Source of the DNA: Neodontobutis hainanensis
Lineage: Eukaryota; Chordata; Actinopteri; Gobiiformes; Odontobutidae
Direction: 5' to 3'
DNA length: 64,000 nt
Assembly (NCBI GenBank): GCA_024349245.1
Contig: JALDNG010000020.1
Location: forward strand, 5,276,501-5,340,500
Each line of letters starts with the position of its first letter. Position 1 is the stretch's first letter. The notes under the pieces are model-generated. The model was not told the origin of the DNA, did not search any database, and worked only from the letters and a program-made list of their open reading frames with translations. Made by a program: the position numbers and the translations under genes. Shown here one piece after another: positions 14,001-25,600 of this stretch.

Positions 14001-17000
14001 GTTTTCGCTCAATAACAATGAAGACACAGAAAGCACCATAAAAACAGTTTCAGCCAATCCTTTCTGAATCATAATGAGGGTTGATACATTTTAATACAAA
14101 CCAGTTTTTAAGCTTGATTTCTTTGTTTAGCTTTCATGCACTGCCAATCAAACAGGATGCAGTCATTTCAATTTTGGCAAGAGTAAATTCCCAGAGGTGT
14201 TTTAACTACAGTACATGTTGGCTGTGTGAGCTGGTAAGTGGAAAACCTTTTCCTAATTACAGTCACTGAGGAGGAAAATTTGTCCCAAACAAGTCTGTAA
14301 TGTAACCCATTGCCTCCACATTCATTAGCATTTCTGCAAAATTAAAACATTAGGGTGTTATTTGGTGCTGTGGATTATTTATCAAACTTTAAAATAAATC
14401 TGGTCAATCTCAAAAATTATTTTTTTATTTCAGACTCTCAGTTATTGATGTGTTAATGCTTGAACAGTAAAAACAGCCAGTGCAAACCCAAGACATGCAA
14501 GAATATGAAGTGTACTAATATAGGAGACAGGTGCTGTGAGCTAACCAGCTGATGTCATCACATGGTCAAACCCTGAGCTGCCGCTGTGGTTAGTGGGTCG
14601 TATAGTAGTGTATAGTTTTCACCCATGCTGGACACTGCTGGAGCTCCCAGATATCAAATCTGCACACAATATCAAAAGGGATATAAAATGCTTACAAAAG
14701 TAGTTTTTAAGATTCTCGTAAGTAAGTTAAGTGTTTTGTGAAATGCAAAAGAATAAAGTCATGTAAGAACTGTCTCATCTCCCACATCATAGTATATAGA
14801 GGTATATAGATTAGATTTTATTGTTGGCCTGCTGTTGTCAGCATGATATCCCTCTGAAGCTCTTCTAAGGGTATGCACTATTATACCACAACAAAACATT
14901 TCAGTTTAATGCCATAGAATACAAGAGTTAAGACAAACCCAAGAATGTTCCCTGTCTTATTTAAGTCATGTTCAAATTGGATTCTTATGATTTTATAAGC
15001 CAAGAAGCATGTTTCTGAAACTCTCTGTGTTTGATGTTTGTGGAGGTTCTCAGTCATCCAGGACATATTTAAGAAAAAGTTTCAAAAAAAGGCATCTGGA
15101 CGAAGGTTTGATGTAAAATGACTGCTGTGCCATTTACAAATAATGATCTTGTGATTTACATAATTATCATATGAGAACCTTGAAATGTAGGTCCACAGAA
15201 AAAAATAAGAACTGTAAGGCTGTAGGTCTTGAAGGTTTATTATGTCAAAGCCAGTTATGTTTTTTAAAAAAGAGCATTATGCATGTATTTATTACACAGG
15301 CCATGACTTGTCAAAGACAATGCCATGTAAAACCTTTCCTCTTTCCATCTTTCCTCCAGCCAAATACAGCCAGTTGCCTGCTGCAAGCAACAAATTGTGG
15401 TGAGACCCCTTTCCCCAGTGTTTGTGTTTCAAAAGTGAATTGCCTCATCTGTTAAAAATGGCTAGGTGATGCATCTGGAGGGATGAAACATTTATCGGAG
15501 GGCGATTTTTCATTAAGGCAAGGAGAGCGCTTCCATCAATATTTCAATGGCCCTGCCTGTGCGCTGCATGTGTGTGTGGCTTGAAATGTCTTCACTAGGG
15601 TTGGAAAGTGGACCGAATCCTTTTATGGTAAGGACAATTGGACAATTTTTGGGTGTTTTTAGGCCTCAGAAAAAGCGCTATGATTGGATTTTAGACAAGA
15701 ATTGAGGGGTTACAGAAGTACTTTGTAGCCAGTGCTATTCCACAAAGCACACACACATCCAATTCAAACCTGTTGTATAATTTAACAGCCAAATTTATAC
15801 CTTTTCATTTCAGAGTACATGTCGCAGTATTGTGTAATCTCTCAACCTTGCCACGGTTCAATAAACTTATGTGCTCTGTGCAGCTTTCTAAAGTCTTCTC
15901 TATCCAACCGTTGCTTTCTCTGCAGTTAGCATAGCATTTTCAACTATCACACATTTGTTTAGAGTTCACAGCACTAGTTTTAGTTCCCTATATCAAATAT
16001 TCATAAGGTGAGAGCCAGGATTGCCACAGGTTCACTGTGTGCTCCTCTCTGTCCAATGACTTCCATCTTTTTGCACATACAGTACAACTCTCCTGTCTCC
16101 CTGTTTGTTGCCTCTTCATACTTTTTGATCCCAAGGTTAATAATGACAACAGTAATAACCATAAACCTTTTCAAAACCTGTTTTACCTGCAAAATTGCGA
16201 CAACAGCACTTCCCAACAGATCAGGTTGTTCCACAAAAAAAACGGCAATGAGGAGTTGGTCAAAGTCTATAGCCTATGTTTTTGTGTAAGATGTGAACAA
16301 ATATAGAACTAACCATTTTGTAACATTTAGAGTGAGGTGTATGTAAGTCTATTAAGGGACTCAAGATATGTGGCCGTTTACAGTAAACCTAAGATCTCTT
16401 GCACTAATAGTAAAAATAAAGCCTTTTAATAAGAAAGAAAATGCTGTGCATACATGCAGCACCTACTTTTAAGTTCATAGGATATTTTGTTCAATGTATC
16501 ACATTAATCAACAAACCTGAAAACACAGCAATAAATGAAAGTCAAAGTAGAGGCGAACAACCCTCCCTTTCCAGTCAATTTCATATTTTGCCTTGGTCTC
16601 ACTTTGTTTTTGTTCCTTCAGTAATCTGTGTATTTTTTACCATATATTGCTACAACTCCACATCTCCATATGTACTGTATGTTATATTGTTGTAAGTAGA
16701 AACAAATGCAGCTAAATGTTGATTTATCTTTTTTAGGCAGCCAAACAGAAATAAACACCAGGAAAATTATAACACATACGTACAATTGCCACCAGCACAC
16801 AAATAATTTCATCTTCTGTTGGCACGAGTGAATAAACTAGCAGGAAAGTGTACCGACAGAGGCCGAGAAGACATGTTAAACACACAGATAATGGAGAGAG
16901 ACACTGGAGGCCCAATGAATATTTGATCCTTCGATGATGAAGGCAGTTGGCAGTGAGGTGGAAGTGCTTTCCCAGAAGTACTTGTGTTGAGCGGCACTGT

Positions 17001-19214
17001 AAAAATATTTACCTTAAACATGGCACTGAGGGACATGAGCTGCAGAAGGGGGAAGTGCTGATGTCATTCCCTCTTTCCATCTTTCCACACTTCAGAGTTT
17101 TGTACATTCATTGCTTCCCGTCAAATAAAGTGGGTCAGCATTACACAACAGTAAAGCCCACCAGAGGGAAGCTGAGGATTAAAGCTACAAGAGCAAGGGG
17201 GAGATGGATGGAGATGATGGGAAATGGTAAACCCCACTGTGCAGAGAAATGGTAAAATGTCAGGAGCAAATGGGAAGAGATCACAATACGAAAATAGTGG
17301 ACTAATGGGCTAATGGAAAATTTAGAATTGAGGGCTAAATATTTTGTTATAGTACAGTCTCTTTGCAGTACTTTTAAATGTGCATTGTGTAAAATGTTGT
17401 AGGACACAGTTGAATATACTTTTAACTTTCCTACTGTTCCTGCACTTTCAAAACAAAGTTAACAATTATTATTTTAATGTTGAACTCTAGTTGTAGTCAA
17501 AGTTCTTTCTGTATTTTCTATAGTCATACTGTCTGCATGTGATCCTTGAAAAATGTGGACACTTTAGATTTTGCTGCAGATAATTTAGAGCCCTCCACAG
17601 GAATTACTTCTACCTCCCCAAACAGTAACTCCCATTGAAGGTTTATATTTCTTAGTCCACTGTCCTTCGGGGACTATGAACCAGATGCATGAGGCGGTGT
17701 TTGTAAACTGAGCACAAACATGGAATGAAGACGCTTTTTAAAAAGAGAGGATGAATGGCAGTGATTAATGCATCTTCACATTGCACTGCTCATAGTTTGC
17801 ACTCACAGAACAGGTCTGGCCCTAAGAGGGTGGGAATGATGGAGAGTGCACCATTACCAGGTTTTAAAAGCTTGCCCTCCAACACTCAGGCCGTCATCCT
17901 CCCAGCTCTCCTCGGCCATTCTTCATTTAGATCTCTGCTCCCTCCCAGGTTTGTTTATGTTTTCAAAGTGTTTGAGATGATGAAGTGATAAATGCAGAGA
18001 GTGTTGGAAGAGAGGTGAGGATTAAGTCGGCCGTGTGTCAGACTGCGCCTGTGGGTGTGTTTAGTCGTATCCAGTGTCTCTCAACATATGTTTACCCACC
18101 TCTCTGGCTTCCACAGGCACTTTCCCCTCACACAGCTCTCTGCCTGTCCTGTCGAGGGTGTAAATGTGACGTCACTGACCTGGACAGTCCAAGTGCTTCT
18201 TACTCAGGGCTCAGTCGCTCGTTCAACAAGTGTCAGAAATGTGAGGGATAGGCTTCTTAAAGTTACTCTCAAAACACAATAAATCTACCTTTACGTTTAA
18301 ATGGTAACTGTAGCAGAGTATAGACAATTAAGACTTTTGGCATTTCACTATCAGGCTATGCCCAGGGCTAGGGAAGCTTAAATGGAAGTTGGCACACATG
18401 TTCTACTCCTGACTGTCCCTTGAGTATAGCATCTTTGGCCATCACACATCTGTATTTGTTATAGCAGAGTTCAAAAGAGAAATCATTACTGGCCTACACT
18501 TAGGATTTATGGTAAACATTGAAATAATCTTTAGACTTTGGGCTGTTTTCTGCATTGGCTCATGCTCATTCATGTGCTTAGATATGCAATGCAATATGAG
18601 CAAATATACAATAGTTTATTCTAAGCTGTAGTGTAGTTTAATAAAGTGAAATGTGTCAGTGTTTTGATGCAGCAGGTCACTAACCCTGCCTCCGTTTAGT
18701 GTAAACATAGATAATTACAAATGTACATAATTATGCTTTTTGTCTATTTGCTCATGAGGATATATTTTACATCAATTCTCCGTGCAGGGCTCTGACAAAT
18801 AGTACATTTTGCAAAACAGGCTCCATCCTGGTGCCAGGGAGACATTGAGCGCATTCTGTTTCCCTCTCTCTTTTTCCCCTGATGCCATGCAAACCAGCCT
18901 AAGTCCAAAATAAGCCAGCACACCTGGATAAAAAACATCAGGACAGTTCTCAGCCTTTACACAAAAAAAAAACTACAAAGCAAAAGGTCTTTTAAGTCTG
19001 GCACTGAGACAGTGTCGAGAGCGTCACTGAGCTCTTGTCAACATCAAACAGTTGGCAGAGCGTTTGCCAACCAGCTGGTGCAGATGGGACGTTCTAATGA
19101 GAAGCAGGTAGGACATTAGTAGTCTGGGCAGAGTGGCATGGCCAGTGGGAATGTGACTACACACACAGCGCTGACCTGGAAAAAGAGCTAAGTGTAAAAG
19201 CATGTGAAGTGTTT

Positions 19215-19240
19215 GGGGTTGTGGTGGGGTGGGGGATGGG
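19215..19240 (+). other. Candidate G-quadruplex motif
   Basis: Four G tracts (GGGG, GGGG, GGGGG, GGG) separated by loops of 7, 1 and 2 bases satisfy the usual G3+N1-7 pattern. It lies about 190 bases left of the CTCF-like pair. Confidence 0.5.
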
Positions 19241-19426
19241 TGATCTACATGTAATTTTATCCCTTCGACAGATTCCCATGCATCATCATCATCATCCACC
19301 GAAGAGTAAATACAGCAGACGACAGCCTCATGTCTCTGTTACAGCACTGGGAGCCGGATTCTCCCACTGTGGGCTGGAAAGTGGGGGTTAATGGGTTCAT
19401 CTGTCCCACCACCGACAGGCAGACAC

Positions 19427-19518
19427 CGCCACCTAGTGGAAATATATATAATGAAACAGAACCTAACAGAAAGGGGGAGTGAAAATGTGAGATGCAGCTC
19501 GTGTCTGCCGCCTAGTGG
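19427..19518 (-). promoter_or_regulatory. Pair of CTCF-like motifs, 79 bases apart
   Basis: The minus strand reads CCACTAGGTGGCG (19427-19439, full consensus) and CCACTAGGCGGCA (19506-19518, one mismatch), both in the same orientation. Confidence 0.45.
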
Positions 19519-20137
19519 CTGCAGTGAGAGTTTTTTTTTTTTTTTTACTTATTAAAAAAACAATTGCAAAGCTTTGTTTTTTTTAACTTGTTCAGGATTT
19601 GGATGCTCCGGCAAAATCACACTTCTTTATTTTGTCTACTGCTAATACAGTGGTTTGTCATTATGTAAAATAAATATTTTATATTTATATTGTATTATCT
19701 ATATAGATTGAATATATAGGGTACGATTTGTAATTTGTAAATTTTAAAACACTGGAAAGAAATATTTCAAATGGAAAAGTTATGTACCCACACCAATTGT
19801 ATTATAAATGTGAGTTCAGCCTCAGAAAAACAATGATTACATTGACATTAGATTAAGCTACTTTTCAATATTATTACCTCTAAATGTAATGTACCTTGCT
19901 TACACAGTATTACTAGCTAGCAATCACATCACCAGACACCACCTTTAAACTCTGAAGTCTGTTTAAGTAATCCTTTTTGTCTGTTATTACATACTATACA
20001 GCAACATGACATGCCAAAGCCACTCATCCAGTGTGAGCTCGCAATATTTGTTTTACATCACGTCATTAAATTATTTAAACCCATCCATAATAAACTTTAA
20101 AGAAAATCTACTTAAAGTATCATCAACAGGTTCAACC

Positions 20138-20311
20138 AGAAGTTAGGTGGTTCGATTCCCACCCTCCCCACAGTTCATACTGTCGTTGTGTCCTTGGGCA
20201 AGACATTTAACCCTTGCCTCCAGTGGCTGTGACACTGGTAATTACTGTAGAACAATGTAAGTCGCTTTGGATAAAAGCGTCAGCTAAATGAATAAATGTA
20301 AATGTAAATGT
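20138..20311 (+). mobile_element. tRNA-derived SINE, 5'-truncated copy
   Basis: Same family as the copy at 7841. It has a perfect B box GGTTCGATTCC (20149-20159), the CCTTGGGCAAGACATTTAACCC-like body, the tail GTCGCTTTGGATAAAAGCGT, and AATGTAA repeats at the end. The A box and tRNA 5' half are missing. Confidence 0.85.
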
Positions 20312-22488
20312 ACAAAAGGGTTTGGGCTCTGCTTGTTTACAAGGCGAAGCCAGCAGAGGTCAGTATTGAGCAGAACATGTCCTGCAGAAAATAGAAAGCA
20401 TCTACAGCAGAAGCTCACATCTGGCCATATCGCACCTTTAAAACGATTAATTAAAAAGTAATAATAAACCATTTGTTTTAACACAATAAATCCAACGGTC
20501 ACCTGCCATCAATGAATAACCTGCGTAATTTAAAGGTAATGCAAAGCAACGTCTGAAATCCATTCAAATGAGTGGATCTTGCTTCTCTACAAGATATATT
20601 ATTACATTGTTATGTAATTGTAACAATGAAAATCTAGTTCTGTCAAGATTAAAACTTGGTTAGTTGATATATTTTGTGTCTTATCTTTTATGTCAATTGA
20701 CAAATGTCTTGTTTGTATTTTTTGTTTTTGTTTTATTATTGCAAAATTGGCTTGCATATAAAGTAGCTACACACTAAACACAGAGGATAAAAATTAATTT
20801 TGAATGAACAGAAAAAGCCACATTTTATTGCAATATGCACCACAGGTTTATTGTCCAAACCAAATCTAAAATATTGTTGTATCCGCTTCTGTAGGAGTGT
20901 AGGCTTTGTGCTCGTGGACATATTGGAGGTTGAACGTGTGGTGTGACCGAGACACTTGCTGATGAAAAGTGTCTTCCGTTTTTTGTTCTGCCTTCAGGAG
21001 AATTGTCTTTATTGGATATATGACACCACAAAAACCAAATACTGCCTGCAGAGCTGTGGAGTTAATATTCACACTGCAGTGGAAAAAGCTCTGTATTTTC
21101 TAAAGGCTAATATAATGGTAATATGTAAAAAACACTCAGCTACATTTCCAGAGATTATTTTCTAACAAAGCAATGCTAGTGTTTCATCCTCTTCAAAAAT
21201 GAGTCAGCAAAACCTGTCACATAAAGTTTCATAATTACCATCGCCCGTAAAGTGGCCCTGATGTGTTTGTGGCTCGTAAACTGGGATCACTTGGGTTCAC
21301 TACAGGTTGAAATCAGTCACAGTCTGTCTGTCTTAAGTTGAGCGCACAGGGATGACGGGCTTTAAGGAACCATTCACTGCACCTAAACATACACTTTTCA
21401 GGCCCCATTGAAACTCAGACCTGACCCAGTGATGTGAGGGAGCTGAGGATTCACCACACAAGTAGGCCTATGTCATTAAAATCTTAAATCAGGAAAAAAG
21501 ACAACCCCACTTAAAAACTCTTCTAAATTATGTGGCAACACAACAGAAGTCCTAAAACAAGGACTTTACTGGGACTAAAGCAGAACAAAACTATCTATAG
21601 CTATAAGACATATCTATATAACACTATCTGAATGATTTAGTATTAATTGAAACTTAGTAACACTAAAAAAATATATATTTTAGAAATAAAACATTATTTT
21701 CAAATAAGTGGAGGTCTGTCCTGTCGGTAAAATAATAGCTTTGCATAAACATATAAAGTAAACTCTTCACAAACAGTCTGTTCGTGTACCTTAACGTATG
21801 TATAGACAAGAGCCTTTTATTTACTGCAGCGTATTAAAGAACCTGTTTGTCACTGTGCCTGCTGTGTGTGTGTTCTTAGCGTCTGGCCGCTGTCGAATCC
21901 AAAGGGCCCATCTGGCTCGTATGAGGGCCCCTGCTTCACGGTGCTTCAGCCTGATTCATGAGCACTGGACAGCTTCAGCTGCTATCCCACTTCCACCGTT
22001 TTACATCACATAACTCTCTTAAAAAAAAGACTGCATACCTCGCACTCTCCCACACCGACTCAACGGAGGTACTATATCTCAACTCTTCCAAAATATTAGC
22101 ATCTGCCTCTGTCCATCTGCTTTTTTTTTACAAAATCCAGAAGTGTCCTGGTTTTTTCCTTGCCTCAGGGCTGTGGTGTTAGTGGCCAAATAGTAAAAAA
22201 AAAAAAAAAACATCCTTTATGATATTGTTTTGTTGCTTTTATCAGTTTTAATTACAGCCCTTTTGACTATGGCCAGATAAAAGGGGTCAGGTTTGGCCCC
22301 ATACTTTGAGTTTGGCATGTGTCTAAAGGATTACCACAGCACCACACCCTTCGTCTGGGATAGGAGTGCAAATTACAACCACTTTTCCTTCTGTTTATTG
22401 TATTTCCTTTCTCTTTTACTAAATTCACCTCATGTCTTAATTACAAACTTTCAAGCTCTTGTCTTTTCGGCTTTCACACTCGCAGCTG

Positions 22489-22623
22489 TGACGTAACCGC
22501 AAATACACGGTTGCCAGTTTGTCCTCAGTCTCTCGGCCAAACCTCACTGTGCTGGCGGTGTTACATTTATACGGTTCGGCAGCACAATGTGGAGCCACGA
22601 CGCAGGATCTCAGCTGTCAATCA
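22489..22623. promoter_or_regulatory. Candidate 3'-flank enhancer with CRE-like and PBX-MEIS/E-box motifs
   Basis: A G+C-richer, non-repetitive stretch contains TGACGTAA (22489-22496) and CAGCTGTCAATCA (22611-22623), the reverse complement of the TGATTGACAGCTG found in pax3 intron 4. The stretch has several CpG, in contrast to the surrounding AT-rich DNA. Function is inferred only from this motif sharing. Confidence 0.35.
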
Positions 22624-25600
22624 AACATGAACACTACAAGAAAGGGCAGAAATAGCATCTGAATTATGAAAGAGCATTGACAGTTTCATTGGATGCATAT
22701 GTTGTAGGGATGTGACAATAGAGTAGAGTACCTACAGATTGCATATTGCTCAGAAAGAGATGCTAACAAAGAGACTCTTGAAGTGACAGACAATAACTAG
22801 TACTACAGTATATACAACTACTACAAAATACATTTTTAAGAAATTGTATTGTGTATTGTGCATGCAGCAAATATCAGCAAACTGTTACCACAGACACTTA
22901 CATCTGTTAAAATGAATGGCTTCTCCTGTTATTTGGTTGGATTTAGGCAGCGAACCTGGTCAGGCGCCAAATCTATGAACTTATACAAAGAACTTTTGTT
23001 GATTTGCTCAAAACTTGCTGTCTCTCTCATAAAACACATCACTGTGACTCAGGATCATTTTTCTAGGAAAGATGTGCTAGATACAGACAAGGACAACATA
23101 GGTATTGAATGGTGTAAGTAAATAAAAAAAAGGTTTTCAAATAAAATGTTTTGAGCATGTAACAGTGTTAGCAGTCATATGACAGATTATTAAGAAAGAA
23201 ACAGCTAAGAAATGGTTTTACGTTTACATTTTTTTAATTGTCAGAGGGAGGTTTGTGCATCTCTGTCTTAATATTGCTTTTCTGATTGTTCTGAAAGCTC
23301 TCAAGTAATTGTCAAGTCGCAGCCGGGATCACAGACAAACCTGGGACATGTGATTGTCTCTAGGCTACGGGACGGGACTCCTGAAGTGCGGGGGCCACTG
23401 CTTTGTTTAAAAAGGTCCCACAGCCATCATTTCCTTCAAATTCCTGTCTGCCTTCATTCCTAAAGTCAGTCCCCTGTGATTTGCGTCACAGTCTGTCACT
23501 AAACGCAGCACTTATACATAATACACATAGATACACTAAAACACATGCTACATTTTCCTGTCCTTTTGCTGTCTCTGCAGCTAGAACTCTTCTTGCGTCA
23601 TGCTCTCTCTCATCATGTGATCCCATAAAAATTAATCAAGTCAGCCTCTCTTTCCTGCGATTATTTTTGCTCTGCCCTGTCAAAACAATCCCTCGACCCG
23701 CTGTGGTTCACTTTTGAACTGCTAGTCCACGCAAAATCTGTCATTCAGTCCCAGCTCTGTGGACCAGTGGTTTTCATCCTTAACATGGATCTCCTGCAGT
23801 GGTCAGCTTCAGGTCATGGCCGTTTTCACAATGGAAATAAGTATAAACATATTTTGTAAAGCTGTCAGATGACTTTAACATCATAGAAAACTCTCTTATC
23901 ATTGATTTATTCATAGTGTACAAGATTCAGGTAAAAGTCATGTTCATTACCAAAAACCCCAAAACATTCATCTGAAGGCTGACTGTGCACTTTCTTCTAT
24001 TCAAATCATGAACATGTAAGGATGTCTTTCTACAAAAAGGGCAACAACACGTTCTCTCTGTTTTTTAATTTAACCTTGGTGTATGTAATGTCCCTTTAAT
24101 GTCTTTGGGGAGGTTTTCAAACCATTTGGTTTGATTCTTACACAAAGGCAACCTGATGTGAGTAAGTGCAATGTTGTGCAGATGCTAAAAAATAACACTA
24201 AACCATGTATTCTTTTTAAATGTGAGGACTAGATAGTAAATGTTTCCCATGTTCATTAAAGGCATAATGTCATAGCATCTTTCTTTCAGTGCTCATAAAT
24301 GTCAGAAACACGTTTTGTGTTTGTTTTTTCTGGCTTTTGAATGAAATCTGTCAGATAGTGTTCTGTATTTTCTTTTCGATTCTGTACCCTCAAAACACTT
24401 CTCTTATTTAAAGCTCTAAACAAAGGAGTAGCATATAGCTCCTTCTGAATACCAGGTGATAAACAAGTTTACTCCAAACCCAACGGCATGTTCAATAGAT
24501 TAAATGAGCTTGTGTATGACTATTAGTCTGATGAATGTACACTGTCTACTGTAAAGTGTTAGTTACAAGAACTTGAAACTTGTCATCTTTAATTCCCACT
24601 GTATCAATGACCACTGTTACAAATATTGACTCTAGAGTTTTTTTCATCTGAGACCGTCTAAATTCATTCAAATCACATTAAAACTGGGTCAATCCACTCG
24701 AACAGTAGCAGTGTATTGAGAGAAGAAACACAACTGCATCACTCCTCCAGTGCCTCTGCCTCCTTCTCAGATGCCATCTCCGTCTCTGTCAATGTGTTTT
24801 TCCATCCGGAGGTCCAGAGGTTAAATTGTCCCCAGCATGTGTTGGAGCACAGGTCAGCAGCAGCCAGGGTTAGGGTGATGACAGAGTGTGTGAACACAGG
24901 GGAGTGTCGGAGGTTAAGAGTGTGTACAGAGCCCGTACCAAACCACCTCTAATTCTTCCACCTGGGCTCCTGCATGTGCCACTAACAAATCTAGTGCATT
25001 TAAAGCAATGGCATATCAGTGTTTATATTGTGATTGAAGTTTAGCAGCTGAACCAAACATTTCAAATGAGACTTTTTGAGGCATAAAATGCACACACACT
25101 AAGTAAGAATGGCAGAAGCAGCTGTTGGCGTTATCTGGAGGTCATGTTAAATCACAACGCTGAGCAAAACAACAAATTCTTTGACCCAGGGGGTTGTCTA
25201 AGATGTGAGTTACTGCATCACATGCTGTACAAGAGTATGAGTCTTTCTTGCTTTCCGTGTAAAAAGTCACTGTGAATTTGTAAAATGGGGTTTACACTGA
25301 AATTGTTTTGCTTTCTCATTTCGTTATAAGACCTTTGCTCACTCCGACAGTGCACAGCAGGAGTATAATTGTCTCAGCAGGAGATTCTGGAAAAAAACAT
25401 TTGAACAAAGCAGACCATTGAATAAATTATTGATACAGAATGGAAATAGCCAACAAACAACCACTAACCAGAAAGCAGTGCCTGCTGTGTTTTTTTATTT
25501 TAATAGGAGTATAATGAATAGTTTTTATATTCAATATAAAGAAATATATGAAATATTGTTAAATATAGAATAACAGCTTGATTGTAGTCAATGATATCAA

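Larger units (their letters stand above)
8049..20137. other. Non-coding region between the two SINE copies
   Basis: 12 kb without recognised exons. It contains A-rich runs (9279-9300), a tandem TATAAATATTATAC-type repeat (9461-9496), CTCF-like motifs at 11064 and 19427/19506, and a G-rich run at 19215-19240. Complex, non-repetitive stretches at about 13.87-14.06, 15.45-15.57 and 16.85-17.2 kb may be conserved elements. Confidence 0.55.
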
